DNA of 64,000 nt from NCBI GenBank assembly GCA_032718475.1, contig JAUCBJ010001720.1, positions 1 through 64,000 of the forward strand. The letters run 5' to 3'. The position numbers and the translations under genes are program-made. The DNA is from Nemertoderma westbladi (Eukaryota; Xenacoelomorpha; Nemertodermatida; Nemertodermatidae). The notes under the pieces are model-generated. The model did no database searches. It had not been told where the DNA came from and saw only the letters and a program-made list of their open reading frames with translations. Within the stretch, counting starts at the first letter, position 1; each line of letters opens with the position of its first letter. Below are positions 27,701 to 42,700 of the stretch, piece by piece.

Positions 27701-30700
27701 TGTAACTATGTAACAACCACCTGTAAATATGTAACGCTCAACCTGTAACTATGTAACGTCCAACCTATAACTATATAACGCTCAACCTGTAACTATGTAA
27801 CGATCAACCTGTAACTATGTAACGCTCAACCTGTTACTATGTAACGCTCAACCTGAAACTATGTATCGCCCAATCTGTAACTATGTAACGCTCAACCTGT
27901 GACTATGTAACGCTCAACCTGTAGCTATGTAACGCCCAATCTGTAACTATGTAACGCTCAACCTGTAACTATGTAACACCTAACCTGTAACTATGTAACG
28001 CCCAACCAGTAACTATGTAACGCTCAACCTGTAACTATGTAACGCCCAACCTGTAACTATGTAACGCCCAACCTGTAACTATGTAACGCTCAACCTGTAA
28101 CTATGTAACGCCTAACCTGTAACTACGTAACGCTTAACTTGTAACAATGTAATTCTCAACCTGTAACTATAATCGCTCAACCTGTAACTATGTAACGCCC
28201 TACCTGTAGCTATGTAACGCTCAAACTGTAACTATGTAACACCTAACCTGTAACTATGTAACGCCCAACCAGTAACTATGTAACGCTCAACCTGTAACTA
28301 TGTAACGCCCAACCTGTAACTATGTAACTCCCATCCTGTAACTATGTAACAACCAACCTGTAAATATGTAACGCTCAACCTGTAACTATGTAACGTCCAA
28401 CCTATAACTATATAACGCTCAACCTGTAACTATGTAACGATCAACCTGTAACTATGTAACGCTCAACCTGTTACTATGTAACGCTCAACCTGTAACTATG
28501 TATCGCCCAATCTGTAACTATGTAACGCTCAACCTGTGACTATGTAACGCTCAACCTGTAGCTATGTAACGCCCAATCTGTAACTATGTAACGCTCAACC
28601 TGTAACTATGTAACACCTAACCTGTAACTATGTAACGCCCAACCAGTAACTATGTAACGCTCAACCTGTAACTATGTAACGCCCAACCTGTAACTATGTA
28701 ACGCCCAACCTGTAACTATGTAACGCTCAACCTGTAACTATGTAACGCCTAACCTGTAACTACGTAACGCTTAACTTGTATCAATGTAATGCTCAACCTG
28801 TAACTATAATCGCTCAACCTGTAACTATGTAACGCCCTACCTGTAGCTATGTAACGCTCAACCTGTAACTATGTAACGCCCAACCTGTAACTATGTAACG
28901 CCCAACCTGTAACTATGTAACGCTCAACCTGTAACTATGTAACGCCTAACCTGTAACTACGTAACGCTTAACTTGTGACAATGTAATGCTCAACCTGTAA
29001 CTATAATCGCTCAACCTGTAACTATGTAACGCCCAACCTGTAACTATGTAACGCTCAACCTGTAACTATGTAACGCCCAACCTGTAACCATGTAACGCCC
29101 AACCTGTAACTATGTAACACCCAACCTGTAACTATGTAACGCCTAACCTGTAACTATGTAACGCCCAACCTGTAACTATGTAACGCCCAACCTGTAACTA
29201 TGTAACGCCCAACTTGTAACTATGTAACGCCCAACCTGTAACTATGTAACGCCCAACCTGTAACTATGTAACGCCCAACCTGTAACTATGTAACGCCCAA
29301 CCTGTAACTATGTAACGCTCAACCTGTAACTATGTAACGCCCAACCTGTAACTATGTAACGCCCAACCTGTAACTATGTAACGCCCAACCTGTAACTCTG
29401 TAACGCCAAACCTGTAACTATGTAACGCCCAACCAGTAACTATGTATCGCCCAGCCTGTAACTAGGTAACGTCCAATCTGTAACTATGTAGCGCTCAACC
29501 TGTAACTATGTAACGCTCAACCTGTAACTATGCAACGCCCAACCTGTAACTGTGTAACGCCAAACTTGTAGCAATGTAACGCTCAACCTGTAACTATGTA
29601 ACGCCCAATCTGTAACTATGTAACGCTCAACATGTAACTATGTAACGCTCAACCTGTAACTATGTAACGCCCAACCTGTAACTATGTAACAACTAATGAT
29701 CTCTCTAACTATAAATTATATTTCATTTCTTTAGTTCCGATGGACAAAGTTGCGAGCCCTCTTGCGGCGGAAAGTTTGTAGCCGAACACGAAAACGATTT
29801 CGGTAACTTCAGTAGCCCGAACTTCCCCTTCGGGAATTACCCGAATAACAAACATTGTGTTTGGCAGATCGTCGCTCCAATTCATTACAAGATAACCCTG
29901 AGGTTCCAGAGTTTCGATCTGGAGGGAAATGAGGTGCGTTCCATTAGCAAATTGTTGAAAGTTGTAGTCAGGCATTTATCTTATGCCACCAATTTGCGCT
30001 GAAGATCAATTCTTTCAATTGCGCGCAATTTCAGCCACAATCTGATAAGGTGGTAGTTATGGTTAAGTGAATAGCGTGTGAACCTGGCATTTAGCTGCAC
30101 TCGCGTCACCTTTTTGGGTCATCATCTTGACCAAGTAGCATTATAAAATCATGTACGCCTAACCTGAAACGTATGTTCCATGCTTTCAATTCCGATGTGG
30201 TCTAGTGGTTAGGATTCCTGGCTCTCACCCAGGCGGCCCGGGTTCAATTCCCGGCATCGGAACGTACATATTTTTTGTAAACACCCTTACTTACCTAGGT
30301 TTGTAAATACGACCACATCGAGATTCGTGACTCCACGGAATCTGTTCTCCTCGGGAAGTACTGTGGGGAAGTAAGTCCGGGAACCGTAACTTCCGACACA
30401 AACCAGCTGATCGTCACATTTAATTCCGACAACACGGTCAATAAACCAGGATTCCGGTTGCAATGGCATGTTGGTGAGTTGCTGATGTTATTTATTTACT
30501 TATGGCAGAAGGTTTATATAGTATAGTAGATGAGATGACATTACCTTTTTATAGTTAGTGATGACAAAGCTATTTTCCGTAGAATGCGTAGACATTCATT
30601 TAAATTATCAAATTTAATATAATTATTAACAAAACAATTTTCCAGATACCCCAAGATTTATATTTTCTCAAGCGAGAGAACGGGGTCAATTATGAATTTA

Positions 30701-33700
30701 GCGGTATGTAGAATTTCGAATAATTTATTTTTTATTTATTATTCTAGATTTGGATGAATGTCAGGACAACAATGGAGGCTGCGAACACATCTGTATAAAT
30801 ACCCACGGATCTTATAATTGTTCTTGCAAGTCCGGATATACATTGCATAGCGATTACAGAGGTGAGAATAACTAACACAGTACCATAGGCCTGTAAAATT
30901 ATGACACTTTTTATAAAAACAGAACGATAATTGGAGGTGAGGCGCCCTTTAAGTTAAAGTGGGCGGTAGGGAGGCATATCATAACGCCAAAAATATTAAA
31001 TTAATTTAATTTGTCGGTATCAATTATTATTTTACTATTTCTTTCGTTAGGTTGTAAAGAATCAGACTGCAGATACGATTTAAGGAACGGTAAAGGAACG
31101 ATTACCAGTTTGGAGTTCCCTAATAATTATCCTAAAAAGAAACATTGCTATTGGAGATTCACTATGCCAGAGGGACATAAAGTCTGTTTGGTGAGTTTCA
31201 TTTACCCTTCGTAATTACTATCTATGGCTGATAAGGCCACAATAAGCCAACGACCCCTTATTAATTGACTACTGATACTGCGGTCCAACCAATGGTCTGC
31301 CTGCGGTCAGTCTTCCAAACCGGAAGGAGGTCACCCCACCTGGACGTCGTTCCGACTTTGCAAAAGCTGTGCCCAACAAAACGTTATAATAATATGAAAA
31401 CACTCATTCACCCATAACACCTAAAATAAAGTCCATCTAATGGCATTCTGAAAAAGTAAAAAGTAAATTTTCTTCGGCCGCTAGGCCAGGGATTACGCAC
31501 AAAGTCTGACGACTTATTTCCAGTGCGGTCCCCCCAGAACTTTACTCCCCAGAGGAAACTCCAGTACTCATGAAACGAAAACTGCCCTGGCCCATGTGAG
31601 AATCGAACCCACGACCTACGGGAGATGTGAATTCAATGCAACCACTACATCAAGGTGGAACCTTCTGTGGTTAATGTAGTACAATGTAAAGGCTGTGTAA
31701 AGGCAGGAAATTTCGCCCTGATGTGTCCCAAGGCAAGACACTTTAGACGTTCAGTGCTTACAAAAAAGCCATTGGTACAATGAGTCGATTTGCCACCTGT
31801 ATGAGCCTATTTGCCACCTATATGACCCGATATGCCACCTATGTGAGCCGATATGCCACCTATGTGAGAGCCGATTTGCCACCTATGTGAGCCGATTTGC
31901 AATCTATGAGCCTATTTGCCATCTATGACCCCTTTAAGAAAATTGTCGCTGGAAATTTGATTATTCATTAAATTTAATACAGAAAATATAATTAATATAA
32001 TAATTTGCTTGTCAGATTTTCCACGATTTCGACTTGGAGGACCACCCTGATTGCGCGTACGACAGCGTTTCGCTGTACGACGGACTCAGTGATTCCGGCC
32101 CGCTAATCAACAAATTTTGCGGACAGAAAAACCCGGGAAAAGTCGAATCGATCTCCAATCAGTTGTTTATGCATTTCGCTAGCGACGCCTCGGTTGCGAG
32201 GAAGGGCTTCAAAATCTCCTACATATCCAGTTAGTAGATGGAACTACAGTAGAATGTTGTAGGTTTAGGTCTCTACATATCCAGTTAGTAGATGGAACTA
32301 CAGTTGAATGTTGTAGGTTTAGGTCTCCTACATATCCAGATAGTAGATGGAACTACAGTAGAATGTTGTAGGTTTAGGTCTCCTACATATCCAGTTAGTA
32401 GATGGAACTACAGTTGAATGTTGTAGGTTTAGGTCTCCTACATATCCAGATAGTAGATGGAACTACAGTAGAATGTTGTAGGTTTAGGTCTCCTACATAT
32501 CCAGTTAGTAGATGGAACTACAGTAGAATGTTGTAGGTTTAGGTCTCCTACATATCCAGTAAGTAGATGGAACTACAGTAGAATGTTGTAGGTTTAGGTC
32601 TCCTACATATCCAGTAAGTAGATGGAACTACAGTAGAATGTTGTAGGTTTAGGTCTCCTACATATCCAGTAAGTAGATGGAACTACAGTAGAATGTTGTA
32701 GGTTTAGGTCTCCTAAATATCCAGTTAGTAGATGGAACTACAGTAGAATGTTGTAGGTTTAGGACCCTACATATCCAGTAAGTAGATGGAACTACAGTAG
32801 AATATTGTAGGTTTAGGTCCCTACATATCCAGTAAGTAGATGGAACTACAGTAGAATGTTGTAGGTTTAGGTCTCCTACATATCCAGTAAGTAGATGGAA
32901 CTACAGTAGAATGTTGTAGGTTTAGGTCTCCTACATATCCAGTAAGTAGATGGAACTACAGTAGAATATTGTAGGTTTAGGACCCTACATATCCAGTAAG
33001 TAGATGGAACTACAGTAGAATGTTGTAGGTTTAGGTCCCTACATATCCAGTTAGTAGATGGAACTACAGTAGAATGTTGTAGGTTTAGGTCTCCTACATA
33101 TCCAGTTAGTAGATGGAACTACAGTAGAATGTTGTAGGTTTAGGTCTCCTACATATCCAGTTAGTAGATGGAACTACAGTAGAATGTTGTAGGTTTAGGA
33201 CCCTACATATCCAGTAAGTAGATGGAACTACAGTAGAATGTTGTAGGTTTAGGACCCTACATATCCAGTAAGTAGATGGAACTACAGTAGAATGTTGTAG
33301 GTTTAGGTCTCCTACATATCCAGTAAGTAGATGGAACTACAGTAGGATGTTGTAGGTTTAGGTCTCCTACATATCCAGTAAGTAGATGGAACTACAGTAG
33401 AATGTTGTAGGTTTAGGTCCCTACATATCCAGTAAGTAGATGGAACTACAGTAGAATGTTGTAGGTTTAGGTCCCTACATATCCAGTAAGTAGATGGAAC
33501 TACAGTAGAATGTTGTAGGTTTAGGTCTCCTACATATCCAGTTAGTAGATGGAACTACAGTAGAATGTTGTAGGTTTAGGTCTCCTACAGATCCAGTAAG
33601 TAGATGGAACTACAGTAGAATGTTGTAGGATTAGGTCTCCTACATATCCAGTTAGTAGATCGAACTACAGTAGAATGTTGTAGGTTTATGACCCTACATA

Positions 33701-36700
33701 TCCAGTTAGTAGATGGAACTACAGTAGAATGTTGTAGGTTTAGGTCTCCTACATATCCAGTAGGTAGATGGAACTACAGTAGAATGTTGTAGGTTTAGGA
33801 CCCTACATATCCAGTTACTAGATGGAACTACAGTAGAATGTTGTAGGTTTAGGTCTCCTACATATCCAGTAGGTAGATGGAACTACAGTAGAATGTTGTA
33901 GGTTTAGGTCTCCTACATATCCAGTAAGTAGATGGAACTACAGTAGAATGTTGTAGGTTTAGGTCTCCTACATATCCAGTAAGTAGATGGAACTACAGTA
34001 GAATGTTGTAGGTTTAGGACCCTACATATCCAGTAAGTAGATGGAACTACAGTAGAATGTTGTAGGTTTAGGTCTCCTACATATCCAGTTAGTAGATGGA
34101 ACTACAGTAGAATGTTGTAGGTTTAGGACCCTACATATCCAGTTAGTAGATGGAACTACAGTAGAATGTTGTAGGTTTAGGTCTCCTACATATCCAGTAA
34201 GTAGATGGAACTACAATAGAATGTTGTAGGTTTAGGTCTCCTACATATCCAGTTAGTAGATCGAACTACAGTAGAATGTTGTAGGTTTAGGTCTCCTACA
34301 TATCCAGTTAGTAGATGGAACTACAGTAGAATGTTGTAGGTTTAGGACCCTACATATCCAGTTAGTAGATGGAACTACAGTAGAATGTTGTAGGTTTAGG
34401 TCTCCTACATATCCAGTAAGTAGATGGAACTACAGTAGAATGTTGTAGGTTTAGGACCCTACATATCCAGTTAGTAGATGGAACTACAATAGAATGTTGT
34501 AGGTTTAGGTCTCCTACATATCCAGTTAGTAGATGGAACTACAGTAGAATGTTGTAGGTTTAGGACCCTACATATCCAGTTAGTAGATGGAACTACAGTA
34601 GAATGTTGTAGGTTTAGGTCTCCTACATATCCAGTTAGTAGATGGAACTACAGTAGAATGTTGTAGGTTTAGGTCTCCTACATATCCAGTTAGTAGATGG
34701 AACTACAGTAGAATGTTGTAGGTTTAGGTCTCCTACATATCCAGTTAGTAGATGGAACTACAGTAGAATGTTGTAGGTTTAGGTCTCCTACATATCCAGT
34801 AAGTAGATGGAACTACAGTAGAATGTTGTAGGTTTAGGACCCTACATATCCAGTTAGTAGATGGAACTACAGTAGAATGTTGTAGGTTTAGGTCTCCTAC
34901 ATATTCAGTTAGTAGATGGAACTACAGTAGAATGTTGTAGGTTTAGGTCTCCTACATATCCAGTAAGTAGATGGAACTACAATAGAATGTTGTAGGTTTA
35001 GGACCCTACATATCCAGTTAGTAGATGGAACTACAGTAGAATGTTGTAGGTTTAGGTCTCCTACATATCCAGTAAGTAGATGGAACTACAGTAGAATGTT
35101 GTAGGTTTAGGACCCTACATATCCAGTAAGTAGATGGAACTACAATAGAATGTTGTAGGTTTAGGTCTCCTACATATCCAGTTAGTAGATGGAACTACAG
35201 TATAATGTTGTAGGTTTAGGACCCTACATATCCAGTTAGTAGATGGAACTACAGTAGAATGTTGTAGGTTTAGGTCTCCAACATATCCAGTTAGTAGATG
35301 GAACTACAGTAGAATGTTGTAGGTTTAGGTCTCCTACATATCCAGTTAGTAGATGGAACTACAGTAGAATGTTGTAGGTTTAGGACCCTACATATCCAGT
35401 TAGTAGATGGAACTACAGTAGAATGTTGTAGGTTTAGGACCCTACATATCCAGTTAGTAGATGGAACTACAGTAGAATGTTGTAGGTTTAGGTCTCCTAC
35501 ATATCCAGTTAGTAGATGGAACTACAGTAGAATGTTATAGGTTTAGAACCCTACATATCCAGTTAGTAGATGGAACTACAGTAGAATGTTGTAGGTTTAG
35601 GTCTCCTACATATCCAGTTAGTAGATGGAACTACAGTAGAATGTTGTAGGTTTAGGACCCTACATATCCAGTTAGTAGATGGAACTACAGTAGAATGTTG
35701 TAGGTTTAGGTCTCCTACATATCCAGTTAGTAGATGGAACTACAGTAGAATGTTGTAGGTTTAGGTCTCCAACATATCCAGTTAGTAGATGGAACTACAG
35801 TAGAATGTTGTAGGTTTAGGACCCTACATATCCAGTTAGTAGATGGAACTACAGTAGAATGTTGTAGGTTTAGGACCCTACATATCCAGTTAGTAGATGG
35901 AACTACAGTAGAATGTTGTAGGTTTAGGACCCTACATATCCAGTTAGTAGATGGAACTACAGTAGAATGTTGTAGGTTTAGGACCCTACATATCCAGTTA
36001 GTAGATGGAACTACAGTAGAATGTTGTAGGTTTAGGACCCTACATATCCAGTTAGTAGATGGAACTACAGTAGAATGTTGTAGGTTTAGGACCCTACATA
36101 TCCAGTTAGTAGATGGAACTACAGTAGAATGTTGTAGGTTTAGGTCTCCAACATATCCAGTTAGTAGATGGAACTACAGTAGAATGTTGTAGGTTTAGGA
36201 CCCTACATATCCAGTTAGTAGATGGAACTACAGTAGAATGTTGTAGGTTTAGGACCCTACATATCCAGTTAGTAGATGGAACTACAGTAGAATGTTGTAG
36301 GTTTAGGACCCTACATATCCAGTTAGTAGATGGAACTACAGTAGAATGTTGTAGGTTTAGGACCCTACATATCCAGTTAGTAGATGGAACTACAGTAGAA
36401 TGTTGTAGGTTTAGGTCTCCTACATATCCAGTTAGTAGATGGAACTACAATAGAATGTTGTAGGTTTAGGACCCTACATATCCAGTTAGTAGATGGAACT
36501 ACAGTAGAATGTTGTAGGTTTAGGACCCTACATATCCAGTTAGTAGATGGAACTACAGTAGAATGTTGTAGGTTTAGGACCCTACATATCCAGTTAGTAG
36601 ATGGAACTACAGTAGAATGTTGTAGGTTTAGGACCCTACATATCCAGTTAGTAGATGGAACTACAGTAGAATGTTGTAGGTTTAGGACCCATATCCAGTT

Positions 36701-39700
36701 AGTAGATGGAACTACAGTAGAATGTTGTAGGTTTAGGACCCTACATATCCAGTTAGTAGATGGAACTACAGTAGAATGTTGTAGGTTTAGGTCCCTACAT
36801 ATCCAGTAAGTAGATGGAACTACAATAGAATGTTGTAGGTTTAGGTCTCCTACATATCCAGTTAGTAGATGGAACTACCGTAAAATGTTGTAGGTTTAGG
36901 ACCCTACATATCCAGTTAGTAGATGGAACTACAGTAGAATGTTGTAGGTTTAGGTCTCCTACATATCCAGTTAGTAGATGGAACTACAGTAGAATGTTGT
37001 AGGTTTAGGTCTCCTACATATCCAGTTAGTAGATGGAACTACCGTAAAATGTTGTAGGTTTAGGACCCTACATATCCAGTTAGTAGATGGAACTACAGTA
37101 GAATGTTGTAGGTTTAGGTCTCCTACATATCCAGTTAGTAGATGGAACTACAGTAGAATGTTGTAGGTTTAGGTCTCCTACATATCCAGTTAGTAGATGG
37201 AACTACAGTAGAATGTTGTAGGTTTAGGACCCTACATATCCAGTTAGTAGATGGAACTACAGTAGAATGTTGTAGGTTTAGGACCCTACATATCCAGTTA
37301 GTAGATGGAACTACAGTAGAATGTTGTAGGTTTAGGTCCCTACATATCCAGTAAGTAGATGGAACTACAATAGAATGTTGTAGGTTTAGGACCCTACATA
37401 TCCAGTTAGTAGATGGAACTACAGTAGAATGTTGTAGGTTTAGGTCCCTACATATCCAGTTAGTAGATGGAACTACAGTAGAATGTTGTAGGTTTAGGAC
37501 CCTACATATCCAGTTAGTAGATGGAACTACAGTAGAATGTTGTAGGTTTAGGTCTCCTACATATCCAGTAGGTAGATGGAACTACAGTAGAATGTTGTAG
37601 GTTTAGGTCTCCTACATATCCAGTAAGTAGATGGAACTACAGTAGAATGTTGTAGGTTTAGGTCTCCTACATATCCAGTAAGTAGATGGAACTACAGTAG
37701 AATGTTGTAGGTTTAGGACCCTACATATCCAGTAAGTAGATGGAACTACAGTAGAATGTTGTAGGTTTAGGTCTCCTACATATCCAGTTAGTAGATGGAA
37801 CTACAGTAGAATGTTGTAGGTTTAGGACCCTACATATCCAGTTAGTAGATGGAACTACAGTAGAATGTTGTAGGTTTAGGTCTCCTACATATCCAGTAAG
37901 TAGATGGAACTACAATAGAATGTTGTAGGTTTAGGTCTCCTACATATCCAGTTAGTAGATCGAACTACAGTAGAATGTTGTAGGTTTAGGTCTCCTACAT
38001 ATCCAGTTAGTAGATGGAACTACAGTAGAATGTTGTAGGTTTAGGACCCTACATATCCAGTTAGTAGATGGAACTACAGTAGAATGTTGTAGGTTTAGGT
38101 CTCCTACATATCCAGTAAGTAGATGGAACTACAGTAGAATGTTGTAGGTTTAGGACCCTACATATCCAGTTAGTAGATGGAACTACAATAGAATGTTGTA
38201 GGTTTAGGTCTCCTACATATCCAGTTAGTAGATGGAACTACAGTAGAATGTTGTAGGTTTAGGACCCTACATATCCAGTTAGTAGATGGAACTACAGTAG
38301 AATGTTGTAGGTTTAGGTCTCCTACATATCCAGTTAGTAGATGGAACTACAGTAGAATGTTGTAGGTTTAGGTCTCCTACATATCCAGTTAGTAGATGGA
38401 ACTACAGTAGAATGTTGTAGGTTTAGGTCTCCTACATATCCAGTTAGTAGATGGAACTACAGTAGAATGTTGTAGGTTTAGGTCTCCTACATATCCAGTA
38501 AGTAGATGGAACTACAGTAGAATGTTGTAGGTTTAGGACCCTACATATCCAGTTAGTAGATGGAACTACAGTAGAATGTTGTAGGTTTAGGTCTCCTACA
38601 TATTCAGTTAGTAGATGGAACTACAGTAGAATGTTGTAGGTTTAGGTCTCCTACATATCCAGTAAGTAGATGGAACTACAATAGAATGTTGTAGGTTTAG
38701 GACCCTACATATCCAGTTAGTAGATGGAACTACAGTAGAATGTTGTAGGTTTAGGTCTCCTACATATCCAGTAAGTAGATGGAACTACAGTAGAATGTTG
38801 TAGGTTTAGGACCCTACATATCCAGTAAGTAGATGGAACTACAGTAGAATGTTGTAGGTTTAGGTCTCCTACATATCCAGTTAGTAGATGGAACTACAGT
38901 ATAATGTTGTAGGTTTAGGACCCTACATATCCAGTTAGTAGATGGAACTACAGTAGAATGTTGTAGGTTTAGGTCTCCAACATATCCAGTTAGTAGATGG
39001 AACTACAGTAGAATGTTGTAGGTTTAGGTCTCCTACATATCCAGTTAGTAGATGGAACTACAGTAGAATGTTGTAGGTTTAGGACCCTACATATCCAGTT
39101 AGTAGATGGAACTACAGTAGAATGTTGTAGGTTTAGGACCCTACATATCCAGTTAGTAGATGGAACTACAGTAGAATGTTGTAGGTTTAGGTCTCCTACA
39201 TATCCAGTTAGTAGATGGAACTACAGTAGAATGTTATAGGTTTAGAACCCTACATATCCAGTTAGTAGATGGAACTACAGTAGAATGTTGTAGGTTTAGG
39301 TCTCCTACATATCCAGTTAGTAGATGGAACTACAGTAGAATGTTGTAGGTTTAGGACCCTACATATCCAGTTAGTAGATGGAACTACAGTAGAATGTTGT
39401 AGGTTTAGGTCTCCTACATATCCAGTTAGTAGATGGAACTACAGTAGAATGTTGTAGGTTTAGGTCTCCAACATATCCAGTTAGTAGATGGAACTACAGT
39501 AGAATGTTGTAGGTTTAGGACCCTACATATCCAGTTAGTAGATGGAACTACAGTAGAATGTTGTAGGTTTAGGACCCTACATATCCAGTTAGTAGATGGA
39601 ACTACAGTAGAATGTTGTAGGTTTAGGACCCTACATATCCAGTTAGTAGATGGAACTACAGTAGAATGTTGTAGGTTTAGGACCCTACATATCCAGTTAG

Positions 39701-42700
39701 TAGATGGAACTACAGTAGAATGTTGTAGGTTTAGGACCCTACATATCCAGTTAGTAGATGGAACTACAGTAGAATGTTGTAGGTTTAGGACCCTACATAT
39801 CCAGTTAGTAGATGGAACTACAGTAGAATGTTGTAGGTTTAGGTCTCCAACATATCCAGTTAGTAGATGGAACTACAGTAGAATGTTGTAGGTTTAGGAC
39901 CCTACATATCCAGTTAGTAGATGGAACTACAGTAGAATGTTGTAGGTTTAGGACCCTACATATCCAGTTAGTAGATGGAACTACAGTAGAATGTTGTAGG
40001 TTTAGGACCCTACATATCCAGTTAGTAGATGGAACTACAGTAGAATGTTGTAGGTTTAGGACCCTACATATCCAGTTAGTAGATGGAACTACAGTAGAAT
40101 GTTGTAGGTTTAGGTCTCCTACATATCCAGTTAGTAGATGGAACTACAATAGAATGTTGTAGGTTTAGGACCCTACATATCCAGTTAGTAGATGGAACTA
40201 CAGTAGAATGTTGTAGGTTTAGGACCCTACATATCCAGTTAGTAGATGGAACTACAGTAGAATGTTGTAGGTTTAGGACCCTACATATCCAGTTAGTAGA
40301 TGGAACTACAGTAGAATGTTGTAGGTTTAGGACCCTACATATCCAGTTAGTAGATGGAACTACAGTAGAATGTTGTAGGTTTAGGACCCTACATATCCAG
40401 TTAGTAGATGGAACTACAGTAGAATGTTGTAGGTTTAGGACCCTACATATCCAGTTAGTAGATGGAACTACAGTAGAATGTTGTAGGTTTAGGTCCCTAC
40501 ATATCCAGTAAGTAGATGGAACTACAATAGAATGTTGTAGGTTTAGGTCTCCTACATATCCAGTTAGTAGATGGAACTACCGTAAAATGTTGTAGGTTTA
40601 GGACCCTACATATCCAGTTAGTAGATGGAACTACAGTAGAATGTTGTAGGTTTAGGTCTCCTACATATCCAGTTAGTAGATGGAACTACAGTAGAATGTT
40701 GTAGGTTTAGGTCTCCTACATATCCAGTTAGTAGATGGAACTACCGTAAAATGTTGTAGGTTTAGGACCCTACATATCCAGTTAGTAGATGGAACTACAG
40801 TAGAATGTTGTAGGTTTAGGTCTCCTACATATCCAGTTAGTAGATGGAACTACAGTACAATGTTGTAGGTTTAGGACCCTACATATCCAGTAAGTAGATG
40901 GAACTACAGTAGAATGTTGTAGGTTTAGGTCTCCTACATATCCAGTAAGTAGATGGAACTACAGTAGAATGTTGTAGGTTTAGGACCCTACATATCCAGT
41001 AAGTAGATGGAACTACAGTAGAATGTTGTAGGTTTAGGTCTCCTACATATCCAGTTAGTAGATGGAACTACAGTAGAATGTTGTAGGTTTAGGTCTCCTA
41101 CATATCCAGTTAGTAGATGGAACTACCGTAAAATGTTGTAGGTTTAGGACCCTACATATCCAGTTAGTAGATGGAACTACAGTAGAATGTTGTAGGTTTA
41201 GGTCTCCTACATATCCAGTTAGTAGATGGAACTACAGTAGAATGTTGTAGGTTTAGGTCTCCTACATATCCAGTTAGTAGATGGAACTACAGTAGAATGT
41301 TGTAGGTTTAGGACCCTACATATCCAGTTAGTAGATGGAACTACAGTAGAATGTTGTAGGTTTAGGACCCTACATATCCAGTTAGTAGATGGAACTACAG
41401 TAGAATGTTGTAGGTTTAGGTCCCTACATATCCAGTAAGTAGATGGAACTACAATAGAATGTTGTAGGTTTAGGACCCTACATATCCAGTTAGTAGATGG
41501 AACTACAGTAGAATGTTGTAGGTTTAGGTCCCTACATATCCAGTTAGTAGATGGAACTACAGTAGAATGTTGTAGGTTTAGGTCCCTACATATCCAGTAA
41601 GTAGATGGAACTACAATAGAATGTTGTAGGTTTAGGTCTCCTACATATCCAGTTAGTAGATGGAACTACCGTAAAATGTTGTAGGTTTAGGACCCTACAT
41701 ATCCAGTTAGTAGATGGAACTACAGTAGAATGTTGTAGGTTTAGGTCTCCTACATATCCAGTTAGTAGATGGAACTACAGTAGAATGTTGTAGGTTTAGG
41801 TCTCCTACATATCCAGTTAGTAGATGGAACTACAGTAGAATGTTGTAGGTTTAGGACCCTACATATCCAGTTAGTAGATGGAACTACAGTAGAATGTTGT
41901 AGGTTTAGGACCCTACATATCCAGTTAGTAGATGGAACTACAGTAGAATGTTGTAGGTTTAGGTCCCTACATATCCAGTAAGTAGATGGAACTACAATAG
42001 AATGTTGTAGGTTTAGGTCTCCTACATATCCAGTTAGTAGATGGAACTACCGTAAAATGTTGTAGGTTTAGGACCCTACATATCCAGTTAGTAGATGGAA
42101 CTACCGTAAAATGTTGTAGGTTTAGGTCTCCTACATATCCAGTTAGTAGATGGAACTACAATAGAATGTTGTAGGTTTAGGTCTCCTACATATCCAGTTA
42201 GTAGATGGAACTACTGTAGAATGTTGTAGTATTAGGTCTCCTACATATCCAGTAAGTAGATGGAACTACAGTAGAATGTTGTAGGTTTAGGTCTCCTACA
42301 TATCCAGTTAGTAGATGGAACTACAGTAGAATGTTGTAGGTTTAGGACCCTACATATCCAGTTAGTAGATGGAACTACAGTAGAATGTTGTAGGTTTAGG
42401 TCTCCTACATATCCAGTAAGTAGATGGAACTACAGTAGAATGTTGTAGGTTTAGGTCTCCTACATATCCAGTAAGTAGATGGAACTACAGTAGAATGTTG
42501 TAGGTTTAGGACCCTACATATCCAGTAAGTAGATGGAACTACAGTAGAATGTTGTAGGTTTAGAACCCTACATATCCAGTTAGTAGATGGAACTACAGTA
42601 GAATGTTGTAGGTTTAGGTCTCCTACATATCCAGTTAGTAGATGGAACTACAGTAGAATGTTGTAGGTTTAGGACCCTACATATCCAGTTAGTAGATGGA

